Origin: CAZYSK01 sp964649415
GTDB lineage: Bacteria > Chloroflexota > Anaerolineae > B4-G1
DNA length: 55,454 nt
NCBI GenBank assembly: GCA_964649415.1
Contig: CAZYSK010000034.1
Location: 1-55,454 of the forward strand
Direction of reading: 5' to 3'
Position numbers and translations under genes: made by a program. The notes under the pieces were generated by a model, which saw nothing but the letters and a program-made list of their open reading frames with translations, ran no database searches and was not told the DNA's origin. Positions 1 to 8,948 of this stretch are shown one piece after another; the first letter of the stretch is position 1; every line of letters begins with the position of its first letter.

Positions 1-212
1 CGGATGATGAGCTGGTCCGGGAGATGCTGCCGACCATCGTGCTGCTGGATCAGGGCGGTGACTGGTATGGGGCGACGTACACCGGGTTCAATGAGGTGGG
101 TGTCTATCGGGTGGTGATCCACGCCGAGGACGACGACGGGAGAGAGGCCCGGCCATTGGCGGTCGAGGTGTGGACGGGGTGGCAGGTGTATCTGCCGCTC
201 GTCCTGAGATGA
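1..212 (+). CDS. C-terminal end of a secreted protein with YLPLVLR tail (5' truncated)
   Basis: The reading frame is open from the window edge, so only about the last 70 residues are visible and the start lies outside. The visible part resembles a terminal beta-sandwich: a segment reading GVYRVVIHAEDDDG followed by PLAVEV is typical of the Ig-like domain that closes clan CD-type secreted peptidases. The protein ends in VYLPLVLR, the same tail found on the two secreted proteins encoded next, so it probably belongs to the same exported set. Catalytic function cannot be judged from this fragment. Confidence 0.75.
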   Translation, partial: DDELVREMLPTIVLLDQGGDWYGATYTGFNEVGVYRVVIHAEDDDGREARPLAVEVWTGWQVYLPLVLR

Positions 213-413
213 GAAAGTGGGCTGGTGACGCGCGACTGCCTGAAAGAGGGCGCCGAGTCTACTATACCTGATATGCGAAAAACGCCTTCCTGGGCATTTG
301 ATGAGATAGGGAGTGTTCCCGGTGCAGAATTGGCGAAGGAGGTGTGAATGAGCGACGCTTGATTGGCTCAGCGGTTGCAGCACTCTTAAGCATAGATTAG
401 GGAGGCTCAGACG

Positions 414-2570
414 ATGAAGGGAAAGACGATCAAGTGGACACTACTTGCCTTGGCGTTGCCGGTGATATTGGGGCTGACTGTCACGATGGTCCTGGCTGAC
501 GAACCGCCTCCGAGGACCGAGACGGTGTCGCCGGCCGGCTATGGCGATGATGGACGGTGGGAGGTGGGCGTGGAGTACGTGCATGACTATGGCGGTCGCG
601 GAAACCTCCCTTCCAGCGATGACAGTGCCCGTGAACTATACCATATGCTGGGCAGGGGAGGATGGACCAGAAGCTTCATTTATGGCAATCGCTGGGCATG
701 GGAAGAGGATTTCAAGCGCTATTCTAGGGGAGGGACGGAACATCGGTACCTGGACCGCGTTGACCTGGTTTTCTTTCATGGGCATGGTGGCGTTGCGTGG
801 GATTGGACATACTGGCGACGGTTGAACGGTCCTGTGTTCGGAGTTGGTGGCCGCAATCACGATGATCCTTATTTGCTTCCAGGCGATGCGTATCGATCTT
901 GGGGCGAGGGGGATGCCGAGTGGGTTGCGATGAAGGGATGCGAGATCTTGCACGACAACAGCCGCAGATACTGGGCCCGCGCTATGGATGGGCTACACCT
1001 GATTCTGGGTTTCAAGACGAACTCCTACTCCACCCGTGGGGGCTGGTTCGGCTGGTGGTTGGGCCGATACATCCGATGGGGATACACGATTCCACAAGCT
1101 TGGTTCAAGGCGACAGATCGGACGCAACCTCATCGTAGAGTGACTGCCCGTGTCCTCGCCGACGACTGCTGTCACTTCCGGGATCGCTGGGGACGCTTTG
1201 GCTGCGGCGATAGCCCTGACTGGTACTATTGGTGGTGGGATCACACTGCCGGCAGCGAGCAGGCATTGATGGTGGATCCGGCCGACCTGAACTATGAGAT
1301 GCCAATCCTGAACGTGATTGCCGCGGCACCCGGAGAGGAAGACCTGGATCAACTAGCCTCGGCCTTTGGCTTCAGTCCAGGTGCCCCTGCCTCGTTGGAT
1401 GATGAGGCACCGCTTCATCGCATCACCGAGGGCTCGCTGGACCTTACCGTGGATCAACAAGGCATGTACGACTTCATCGACCTGGATCAGTTGTGGACGG
1501 TGCCGACGGACACGACTACCCTGGCCTTGTCTCCACTATCCCCCCAGGACGCGCGGGATATCGCCGATACCTTCCTCACCACGAACGACTTGATGCCCGC
1601 CGACGCGGAATTCTACGAGGTCGTCAGCGACACCCTGACTTCCGCCGAAATGTCTGAGGTGCTTTCGACCACGATGAGCGTGCTCGGGGTGTCGGAGTCC
1701 ATTACAGACGTACAGGAGACGATCTCATCCACCCTAGCGACGGCTCAGCAGGTTATCTACTCCCGGCACATCACCTATACCCCGTCCGGCGGTGATCCGG
1801 TCGCCCTGTCGGTCCAGGGACCCGGCGCTCGGCTCAAGGTCTACGTCAGCAACGCCGGCGAGGTCATCGGGGCGACGGGCGGCTGGCGGGCGGTGGACGA
1901 TGTGGGTGTGCTAGATACGGTCCACATCTTGACGCCTACCCAGATGATTTCGCTGTACGGGCAGTTGGGCGATGTGCTGAATCTAGCGCCGACGCCGTTC
2001 CGGGCTGACGCGGTGTCCGTGACGCGCTCGACCGTCGGCTACTATGAGCAGCCGATGGGCACGGACCAGTCATCGCTTACCCCTGTCTACGTCCTCGACA
2101 TAGATATGACGGATACCGAGTCCGGTGCCAGTGTGGAATCCACGGCTTTCGTCCCTGCTGCGGCGAGCAGCCTGCCTCCTCTGGCAGCCATCACCTCCGT
2201 CACAGGGGAAACCCCAGAGGTGACGCCTGGCCAGGTCATCACGCTCACCGCTGCCGACGCCAGCCAGCCTCTTTCGGCGCTGGGCTACGGCGACAACCTG
2301 GACTTTGTCCTGGGCCAGGGGCCGTACACCTATACGTGGAAGCTGGAGACGACGGGGACAGTCATCGGTACCGGGCGCAGCATCACTTATCCGGCCGGCA
2401 TCGTGGATGATCTTGGCGTGGATAAGGACAACGACGTGCCGATGGTCATCATACTCGAGGTGGTTGGCGCTACAGGGCAGATGAGCAGTGTGTCTCAACC
2501 CTTCTATTTCATCGCACCTACACCCACCGTCCAACGCGCGTACTTGCCAAGCGTCTTGAGGAATGAGTAA
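414..2570 (+). CDS. Secreted DUF6345-like protein with caspase-like His/Cys pattern and PKD-like domain
   Basis: 718 residues. The ATG follows GGGAGG at good spacing. Residues 1-28 form a signal peptide (MKGKTIK, a hydrophobic stretch, then VLA before DEPP). Residues about 35-275 resemble DUF6345. There, VDLVFFHGHGG (His122, His124) and MKGCEIL (Cys176) recall the His-Gly and Gly-Cys strands of clan CD cysteine peptidases (caspase, gingipain). Peptidase activity is inference. A middle region of unknown fold follows, then a PKD-like beta domain (about 590-700) and the tail AYLPSVLRNE. The stop overlaps a possible upstream in-frame start of the next gene, but that gene's real start is at 2641, so the two secreted proteins lie 70 bp apart and are probably co-transcribed. 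Confidence 0.75.
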   Translation: MKGKTIKWTLLALALPVILGLTVTMVLADEPPPRTETVSPAGYGDDGRWEVGVEYVHDYGGRGNLPSSDDSARELYHMLGRGGWTRSFIYGNRWAWEEDFKRYSRGGTEHRYLDRVDLVFFHGHGGVAWDWTYWRRLNGPVFGVGGRNHDDPYLLPGDAYRSWGEGDAEWVAMKGCEILHDNSRRYWARAMDGLHLILGFKTNSYSTRGGWFGWWLGRYIRWGYTIPQAWFKATDRTQPHRRVTARVLADDCCHFRDRWGRFGCGDSPDWYYWWWDHTAGSEQALMVDPADLNYEMPILNVIAAAPGEEDLDQLASAFGFSPGAPASLDDEAPLHRITEGSLDLTVDQQGMYDFIDLDQLWTVPTDTTTLALSPLSPQDARDIADTFLTTNDLMPADAEFYEVVSDTLTSAEMSEVLSTTMSVLGVSESITDVQETISSTLATAQQVIYSRHITYTPSGGDPVALSVQGPGARLKVYVSNAGEVIGATGGWRAVDDVGVLDTVHILTPTQMISLYGQLGDVLNLAPTPFRADAVSVTRSTVGYYEQPMGTDQSSLTPVYVLDIDMTDTESGASVESTAFVPAAASSLPPLAAITSVTGETPEVTPGQVITLTAADASQPLSALGYGDNLDFVLGQGPYTYTWKLETTGTVIGTGRSITYPAGIVDDLGVDKDNDVPMVIILEVVGATGQMSSVSQPFYFIAPTPTVQRAYLPSVLRNE

Positions 2571-2593
2571 GCTCATCTTGCAATTTACGATCG

Positions 2594-2620
2594 GGGACGG
2601 GTGCCGCGAGTGCCCGTCCC
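2594..2620 (+). terminator. GC hairpin between two secreted-protein genes
   Basis: Inverted repeat GGGACGGG (2594-2601) / CCCGTCCC (2613-2620) with an 11-nt loop. It sits 24 nt after the stop at 2570 and just before the ribosome binding site of the next gene. No U-tract follows, so it may be an mRNA stability or partial-termination element rather than a full terminator. Confidence 0.4.
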
Positions 2621-2640
2621 TGCTGATAGGAGGTTCCACG

Positions 2641-5600
2641 ATGAAGCGGTTTGTTCTCATAGCCATTCTCCTGATCGGTTTGACGCTGACCCTTGCATCT
2701 GTCTTGCGTTCTAATGCTTTGGTGACTGCCGCGGCTCTTCCGCACGTAACCCCGACGGCGATGTCAACTCCGGTTCCTGTAAGGGGTCCTGATTCCCCGC
2801 TTGCGGACCCCGACTTGGTTGTGGAGAGCATCACCTTCAGCCCTCCCAACCCCCGCGTGGGGGAGAGCACAGACATCACCGTGACGGTTAAGAATCAGGG
2901 GGATGCGGCCGCTTCGGGCTTTTACGTCCACCTGTACGTGGATCCGGTGGATGAGCCGCCGACCGACACCACGCCCGACACGGCGCACCCCTATTGGGGC
3001 CTCACGCTCAACCCCGGGGCCTCGTTCACATATGCGCGCACTGGTAATACGTTTGCTGCGGCCGGGATCCACACCGTCTACGCCTGGGTGGATCGGAACG
3101 ACGACGTCGCCGAGTCCAACGAGACGAACAACCTGACCGGGCCGGTCAGCATCCCGGTGGGCAGCACCTGCAGCCCCGATTCGTACGAGGACGATGACCT
3201 GTGTAGCCAGGCGAACACCATCCCGACCGATGGGACGGAGCAACAGCACAACCTGTGTACCGCGCCAGACAAGGACTGGGTCAAGTTTGAAGCCACCGGC
3301 GGCGTCAGCTATCGGGTGCGGGCCATCGCCGACGGGGCGGACGCGGATCTGGTGGCCGAGTTGCACGCCACGTGCAGCAGCCCGCCTAGCTTTGGCGGTG
3401 GGGCTGAATTCACGTTTACTGCACCAGCCGACGGCACCTACTATGTCAAGGTTGAGCACGTCCTGGCCGACTACGGCCCCGACACTGCGTATCGCCTGAG
3501 TGTGACTGCCCAGAATACCTGCCACGGTTACCACGAACCCAACAATGCCTGTGCTGCCGCCAGCGATATCATCGTGAACGAGGCTGCGCAGACGCAATCC
3601 TTCTGTCAGCAGGGAGACGCAGACTGGGCCGCGTTTCTAGCGGTGGCCGGTTCGACCTACGTCATCTCCGCGACCAACGTGGGCCCCGACGCCGACGTTC
3701 AATTGGGTCTGTACCTCGCCTGTTCCGATCCGCCCTCATTTGGGGGAGGGCAGCGCATCCAGTATGAGGCGCAGACCAGCGGGTCGGTGTACGTCAAGGC
3801 CGAGAACCTGGATCCGGGTGTGTTTGGGGCCGGCACGGACTACAAGCTCAAAGTGGTGTGCACGAACGCGTGCGCGCCAGACGACTACGAGGAGGACGAC
3901 ACAGCGGCAATGGCTAAAGCGCTGACCGTCGGCGGTGAGGTCCAGACGCACAACGTCTGCCCTGCGGGCGACGTCGACTGGGCCCGTTTCGTCGCTACCG
4001 CGGGCGTGACCTACTCGATGGAGACGTTCAACCTGGGTGCAGCCGCGGACACGCGCCTGTGTCTGTACGACGCGAGCGGCGTCACGCAGTTGGCTTGTGA
4101 CGACGACGGCGGGCCGGGCAGCGGATCCCGCATCGCGTGGCAGGCTCCGGCGGGGGGCACCTACGCCCTGCAGATGACCGACTATGATTCTGGGGTAGCA
4201 GGGCCTGACACGTATTACGATCTTCACGTTTTCGAGGGTGAGTGTGCCTCCGACGCGTGGGAGCCGGACGACATGCAGGACGCAGCGCGCCCCATCGCCG
4301 CGGACGGCAGCACGCAGGCGCACAGTACCTGTCCGGCCGGCGATGTGGATTGGGTCTCTTTCAATGCCGGCGTGGGCTCCTACGTGATTGAGACGACGGA
4401 CCTCGGGCCCGAAGCCGATACGTTCATCGAGCTGTACGATGCGTCGGGGCATCAGTTGGCTTTCAACGATGATTACGGGTCTGGCACCGACTCGCGCATC
4501 CACTACACGTTCAGCAGCGGGGGCACGTACTACGTCAGGATGCGTCAGTACGATCCGACGAAACTGGGCATCGGCACGGAGTACTCCATGAGGATCAGCG
4601 CTGGCAGCCCTCCCCCCCCGACCCCCACGCCTACGCCACCGCCGACGGTCACCCCCAGCCCTACGCCGCCTCCCTCGGACGTACGTACCATCATCTTGGT
4701 CAACCGCGCCCGCGTCGCTGCCATCTACGGAGAGGCGGCTGCGGGCCAGTTGATGGGCAAGCTGGATGCGTTGGCTGTCCACGACGATGTGGATGGCGAG
4801 GTCATCCGCCTGGATAACAACGCCACTGTCAGCGCTGTCTATGCGGCCTGGACCTCGGACCTCACCGACGTGGACAACGGCAACCATGTCGCTGCAGCTA
4901 TTCGCGGCGTGATTATGACTTATCTACAACAGCATGATAGCGTGGAACACATCGTTCTCGTCGGCGATGACCGCCTGCTGCCCTTCCGGCGCGTCCCGGA
5001 CAATACGCCCCGCAGCGATTATCTGGAGCGGGACTACGCCAGCGTGGACAACGATCATTCGACCGGCGCTGCGCTGCGGGCCAACTATTTCCTCAGCGAC
5101 GACTACTACGCCGACCGCGAGCCCACCTCGTTCCAGGGACGGGAACTGTACATTCCGGATCTGGCTGTCGGTCGCTTGATCGAGACGCCGGACGAAATTG
5201 GCGCTATCATCGATGCTTTCCTGGCCGATGCCGATCTCGCTCTGGGCAAAGTGCTGGTGACGGGCTACGATTTCGTCCAAGATACCGCCAGCGGCAACTG
5301 CACGGACTGGCAGGCTGATCTAGGCGCAGACAACGTGGACTGCACCTTGATTGGCGATGGTTGGGCGCTTGGCGAGTTCCAAGCCAGGCAGTTGAACGCC
5401 GATCCCCCTTTCAAGGTTCACTCCATCAACGGTCATGCGAACCATCACCAGGAAGGTGCGCCTAGCTGGGGACAGCATATCGATGCTGGCGATATCGCTG
5501 CGGCTTCCTCGGACCTGGAGCGAGGACTCATCTACACGCTGGGTTGCCACAGCGGCCTGAACGTGCCGCCGGACAACGATGTCGGCCCGCTGGACCTGGC

Positions 5601-6735
5601 CCAAGCATTCGCTCAGAAGAAGGCCAACTACGTGGCGAACACGGGCTACGGATGGGGGTTGCGAGGCGGTGTCGGCCTCTCCGAGAAGTTGATGCGGCTC
5701 TACACAAGTGAGTTAGCTCAGGGTGAAAGCGCCAGTATGGGGCAGGCTCTCGCCACTGCGAAGCGCCGCTACTACCAGGAAGATCAGAGTTTCAACGGCT
5801 ACGATGAGAAGATATTGGAGGAGTCAACCTTCTACGGGCTGCCGATGTACAATCTGAGCACTGGCAGTGCTCTGGGCCCAACGGATGATCCATTTCCCAG
5901 CGTGGACGTCATGTCGGGGCTTCCGGGTGCTTTTGGTGATGATGCCGTCGTCTCGGGCACAGTGAATATCCAGCTTCTTGGCGCGTTGGGTCCTGGCGAC
6001 ATCATGAGCGAGACTGTGACTAGCGACGGGACGTACTATCTGCTCGATGGGCACCTCCATGCTGTGGCCGGTCAACCGGCACAGCCTCTGTTGTACGCAG
6101 ATGTGACCGCTGCCGGCTGGCCAGCACGGTCTGTGCTGTTCTGGGCAGGGCAATTTGAGACTCTGAGCGATTTCGATCCAGTCGTCGCGTCGCCGGTCAA
6201 TGACTACCTGACCCAGACGACCGAGGTAGCGTTCGATAAACCAGGCTGGTATCCCCTGGTGCCGGTGGGTCTCCAAGAGCAGGGTGGAGGGACCACCGTG
6301 GTGGCTCAGATGGGGCAGTATGACCCGTCTGGACAACGGGCGCGGCTATACAGCGCAATGGATCTAGACCTATACTACAGCCTGAGCACTGACCAGTCTC
6401 CGCCGACGGTGACCGTCGTGGGTGGGCTCTACAATCGCTTCACAGAGCGAGTGAACCTCAAGGTAGGCGCGGTTGATCCTGCTGGCGTGCAGCGTGCCGT
6501 GGCGACGTACACGCGGGGGGACGGGAACTGGAACAGTGTGGATCTGAGTTTCGATGCCGACCTGCACAAGTGGACAGGAAGCTTCGCTGGCGACACCGAT
6601 TCGCGGTATTTCGTTCAGGTAGTGGACGGTGCCGGCAACGTGGCGCAGGTCACCAATAAGGGGCTGTATTTCACTCCGACCTTTGATCCTGCTGCGATTG
6701 CATATGTGTATCTGCCCCTGGTGTTGCGCGAGTAG
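2641..6735 (+). CDS. Gingipain-like (family C25) secreted cysteine peptidase with CARDB and four PPC domains
   Basis: 1364 residues from the ATG at 2641, which has AGGAGG 8 nt upstream. Frame-open sequence before it is less likely to be translated. Order: signal peptide (1-33), CARDB adhesion-type domain (about 56-174), four bacterial pre-peptidase C-terminal (PPC) repeats (about 180-653, each starting near a C..D.YE/EPDD motif), a Pro/Thr linker (about 657-680), the C25 catalytic domain (about 683-1077) and Ig-like domains. Catalytic residues are read as His932 in NGHANHH and Cys969 in TLGCHSG. Their spacing of 37 is close to that of gingipains. The protein ends in VYLPLVLRE. Role: extracellular protein degradation, probably at the cell surface. 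The C25 call is strong; how it is exported and held is not known. Confidence 0.88.
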   Translation: MKRFVLIAILLIGLTLTLASVLRSNALVTAAALPHVTPTAMSTPVPVRGPDSPLADPDLVVESITFSPPNPRVGESTDITVTVKNQGDAAASGFYVHLYVDPVDEPPTDTTPDTAHPYWGLTLNPGASFTYARTGNTFAAAGIHTVYAWVDRNDDVAESNETNNLTGPVSIPVGSTCSPDSYEDDDLCSQANTIPTDGTEQQHNLCTAPDKDWVKFEATGGVSYRVRAIADGADADLVAELHATCSSPPSFGGGAEFTFTAPADGTYYVKVEHVLADYGPDTAYRLSVTAQNTCHGYHEPNNACAAASDIIVNEAAQTQSFCQQGDADWAAFLAVAGSTYVISATNVGPDADVQLGLYLACSDPPSFGGGQRIQYEAQTSGSVYVKAENLDPGVFGAGTDYKLKVVCTNACAPDDYEEDDTAAMAKALTVGGEVQTHNVCPAGDVDWARFVATAGVTYSMETFNLGAAADTRLCLYDASGVTQLACDDDGGPGSGSRIAWQAPAGGTYALQMTDYDSGVAGPDTYYDLHVFEGECASDAWEPDDMQDAARPIAADGSTQAHSTCPAGDVDWVSFNAGVGSYVIETTDLGPEADTFIELYDASGHQLAFNDDYGSGTDSRIHYTFSSGGTYYVRMRQYDPTKLGIGTEYSMRISAGSPPPPTPTPTPPPTVTPSPTPPPSDVRTIILVNRARVAAIYGEAAAGQLMGKLDALAVHDDVDGEVIRLDNNATVSAVYAAWTSDLTDVDNGNHVAAAIRGVIMTYLQQHDSVEHIVLVGDDRLLPFRRVPDNTPRSDYLERDYASVDNDHSTGAALRANYFLSDDYYADREPTSFQGRELYIPDLAVGRLIETPDEIGAIIDAFLADADLALGKVLVTGYDFVQDTASGNCTDWQADLGADNVDCTLIGDGWALGEFQARQLNADPPFKVHSINGHANHHQEGAPSWGQHIDAGDIAAASSDLERGLIYTLGCHSGLNVPPDNDVGPLDLAQAFAQKKANYVANTGYGWGLRGGVGLSEKLMRLYTSELAQGESASMGQALATAKRRYYQEDQSFNGYDEKILEESTFYGLPMYNLSTGSALGPTDDPFPSVDVMSGLPGAFGDDAVVSGTVNIQLLGALGPGDIMSETVTSDGTYYLLDGHLHAVAGQPAQPLLYADVTAAGWPARSVLFWAGQFETLSDFDPVVASPVNDYLTQTTEVAFDKPGWYPLVPVGLQEQGGGTTVVAQMGQYDPSGQRARLYSAMDLDLYYSLSTDQSPPTVTVVGGLYNRFTERVNLKVGAVDPAGVQRAVATYTRGDGNWNSVDLSFDADLHKWTGSFAGDTDSRYFVQVVDGAGNVAQVTNKGLYFTPTFDPAAIAYVYLPLVLRE

Positions 6736-6821
6736 CTGACCGCGCGTCTTGTGCCTGAGACGGACGTCAGCAGCAGGGCGCAATTGACGACCATGGTTGA
6801 GTAGGATATCTGGCAGGTGGG

Positions 6822-7046
6822 CTAGATGTGGCGCAAGCGATCTCGCTCATTTGGGCGGGATCGCTTGCGCGCCAGAATCGCGTGATACCGCTCCAGACAG
6901 AAGGGTTGCGGCCCACCCGGCGCCAGGTCCCACACCTTGCGGTGCCCGATTGGGCACGTCCCGCTTCGCGCAACGGGAACGTATGTGTGGGGGCAAGAGA
7001 TCGGCAGGCGCAAGTCGATTACCCTCTTCCCATCCGACGTGCTCAT
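6822..7046 (-). CDS. Doubtful 74-residue protein with CPIGH and C motifs
   Basis: ATG at 7046, 74 residues. The sequence CPIGHRKVWDL...PFCLERYHAIL loosely recalls small proteins with a C..GH...G..C pattern (TIGR04076 type), and the region has no other gene. Against it: no convincing ribosome binding site, the frame is part of a very long spurious opening antisense to the cyclase, and the inverted repeat 6831-6870 falls inside its 3' end. It may be a relic or not a gene. Confidence 0.25.
   Translation of the reverse strand: MSTSDGKRVIDLRLPISCPHTYVPVARSGTCPIGHRKVWDLAPGGPQPFCLERYHAILARKRSRPNERDRLRHI
6831..6870 (+). terminator. Perfect 12-bp inverted repeat, probable terminator
   Basis: GCGCAAGCGATC (6831-6842) is followed by its exact complement GATCGCTTGCGC (6859-6870) across a 16-nt loop, 95 bp after the C25 peptidase stop. 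No U-run follows, so it may be factor-assisted or a protein-binding palindrome. Confidence 0.5.
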
Positions 7047-7186
7047 GCTCTTGTTCTCGCAGATGCCCCCACAACCGCGCTGACCACTGCGGAAACTGGG
7101 CCTAACTGTGGCCTGACCCGCAAGCCAGGTCTTCTGGTTTCTCCTCCTGCCCGTCCCCTCCGCACCATGCTCGACCCGGCCGCGTT

Positions 7187-7215
7187 TTGCTACCCCAGAC
7201 AACATGCGGTATAAT
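7187..7215 (+). promoter_or_regulatory. Sigma70-type promoter for the cyclase-GT2 operon
   Basis: -35 TTGCTA (7187-7192), 17-bp spacer, consensus -10 TATAAT (7210-7215). The cyclase ATG is 27 bp downstream, so the 5' UTR would be about 20 nt. Confidence 0.75.
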
Positions 7216-7241
7216 AGCGCCACTTCGTCAGTGAGGTCGCG

Positions 7242-8948
7242 ATGGTGAACCAATCTTCCAACGTCATAGTGCCAGGCCAAGACGATATTGTCGCTCTCCG
7301 CGAGGGGTTGATCAACATCACCCGGGTTGCAGCGCGCTATCGCAGATCCGACGCCCTGGCGGCGGAGCTCTCTCAACACGTCGTGGCGCTCCAGGAACTG
7401 CTGGGCAACCTGGAGCGGAAACTGGCGGACCAGGCGTCTGAGCGGGATGAACTGGAGGCCTTGTCCAGTATCAGCAAGGTCATCGGTTCCTCGCTGGACC
7501 TGACCGAGGTCCTGAACGAGGTGATGGATGAGATCATCCGCCTGACGGGGGCCGAGCGTTCCTTCCTGATGCTCGTGGACCCGGAGACGGGCGAATTGGC
7601 GTTCCGGGCTGCTCGCAACGTGGACCGCGAGACGATCGGTTCGTCGGCTTTTGAGATCAGCCGCAGCATCGTCAATCAGGTGGCCACCACCGGCGAGCCC
7701 ATCGTCACGACGAACGCGCAGATGGACCCGCGGTTCAAGTCGCAGGAGAGCGTCATCGGCTATAACCTGCGCTCCATCCTGTGTGTGCCCCTGCGCGTCC
7801 GCGGCCACGTCACCGGGGTCGTGTTTGCGGACAATCGGATTCTCACCGGCCTCTTCACGGACCGAGACCGGGATCTGCTCGCTACTTTCGCCAGCCAGGC
7901 GGCCATCGCCATCGAGAACGCCCGCCTGTTCGAGAGCGTCTCCAACGCCAAGGCGCTGATGGACAACGTCTTCGCTTCCATCACCAGCGGCGTCATCACC
8001 ACCGACGTCCAGGACCAGGTCACGCTCTTCAATCGGGCCGCCGAGCGCATACTGCGGACCTCGGTGGCCATTGGCCGGTCGCGCTTCTGCGATGCCGTTC
8101 CGGTGCTGGCGGGCGAACTGGGGACGCAGGTGGAGCGAGTCAGGGCGTTGGGGGAGCCGGTCGTCGGGTTTGAGCGGGAGCTCTCGCTCCCGGAGCGCGG
8201 CCAGGTCATCCTGCGCACCAGTCTCTCTCCCCTCAAGGACGCTGAAGATGAGATGCAGGGCGTCGCCATCGTGGTGGATGACCTCACGGAGCAGCGCAGG
8301 TTGGAGTCGCGCTACCGGATGTTCCAGCGTTTCCTCCCCCCAGCCGTCATCGAGCGGCTGCCGCCCGATCCGGATGAGCTGAAACTGGGGGGGCAGCGGC
8401 AAGAGATCACCAGCCTGTTTGCCGACATCCGGGGCTTCACTAACTTCAGCCGCCAACACGACCCTGAGACGCTGGTTGAGGTGCTCAATCGTTATCTGGA
8501 CGTCGGCGCCATCGCGGTCTTGGACGAGGAGGGGACGCTCGACAAGATCTTGGGCGATTGTGTCGTCGCTCTGTTCAACGCGCCACTTCGGCAGGAGGAT
8601 CACACCCTGCGGGCGGTGCGGGTGGCGCTCAGGATTCAGGAAGGCGTTGCCCGGCTCCACACGCGCATGCCTGAGGGCTACCACCTGAACTACGGGGTGG
8701 GACTGAACGTGGGCGACGCGGTGGTGGGCTACATCGGCACCTCGAAGCAGATGAACTACACCGCCATCGGCTCGAGCGTGAATCTCGCCAGCCGTCTGCA
8801 GAGCGCCGCCGCCCCGGGGCAGGTGTTGCTCTCGCCCACGGCCTACGAGCGAGTCGGGGACTACGTCAACGCCCGGCGCCTCCCACCCATAGAGGTGAAG
8901 GGGTTCAACGAGCCTATCACGGCATACGAGCTGCTGGGGCTGAAGTGA
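7242..8948 (+). CDS. GAF-PAS-class III nucleotidyl cyclase (probable adenylate cyclase)
   Basis: 568 residues; ATG preceded by GAGG. An N-terminal helical stretch (about 30-80) leads into a GAF domain (about 85-235), a PAS-like domain (about 240-355) and a class III cyclase catalytic domain (about 385-568). The metal aspartates are Asp395 (FADIRGF) and Asp439 (LGDCVV). The purine-binding pair is Lys435 and Thr507 (NYTAIG). The transition-state residues are Asn514 and Arg518 (VNLASR). The Lys/Thr pair is the class IIIb adenylate-cyclase type. It probably makes cAMP in response to a ligand or redox cue sensed by GAF/PAS. No membrane segment is visible. Its stop overlaps the GTG of the glycosyltransferase, suggesting coupled translation and perhaps a link between second messenger and surface glycan. 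Confidence 0.88.
   Translation: MVNQSSNVIVPGQDDIVALREGLINITRVAARYRRSDALAAELSQHVVALQELLGNLERKLADQASERDELEALSSISKVIGSSLDLTEVLNEVMDEIIRLTGAERSFLMLVDPETGELAFRAARNVDRETIGSSAFEISRSIVNQVATTGEPIVTTNAQMDPRFKSQESVIGYNLRSILCVPLRVRGHVTGVVFADNRILTGLFTDRDRDLLATFASQAAIAIENARLFESVSNAKALMDNVFASITSGVITTDVQDQVTLFNRAAERILRTSVAIGRSRFCDAVPVLAGELGTQVERVRALGEPVVGFERELSLPERGQVILRTSLSPLKDAEDEMQGVAIVVDDLTEQRRLESRYRMFQRFLPPAVIERLPPDPDELKLGGQRQEITSLFADIRGFTNFSRQHDPETLVEVLNRYLDVGAIAVLDEEGTLDKILGDCVVALFNAPLRQEDHTLRAVRVALRIQEGVARLHTRMPEGYHLNYGVGLNVGDAVVGYIGTSKQMNYTAIGSSVNLASRLQSAAAPGQVLLSPTAYERVGDYVNARRLPPIEVKGFNEPITAYELLGLK

Larger units (their letters stand above)
6736..7186. other. Intergenic stretch of about 450 bp
   Basis: Between the C25 peptidase and the cyclase promoter. 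It contains a perfect 12-bp inverted repeat (6831-6870) and a doubtful minus-strand small reading frame (6822-7046). I see no tRNA or other RNA gene. Confidence 0.5.

Noticed and set aside
6822..8684. A 620-codon open frame on the minus strand
   Set aside because: It is antisense to the cyclase catalytic and GAF domains, has no protein motifs and is a known by-product of GC-rich codon bias. Only the last 74 codons were kept as a doubtful entry.
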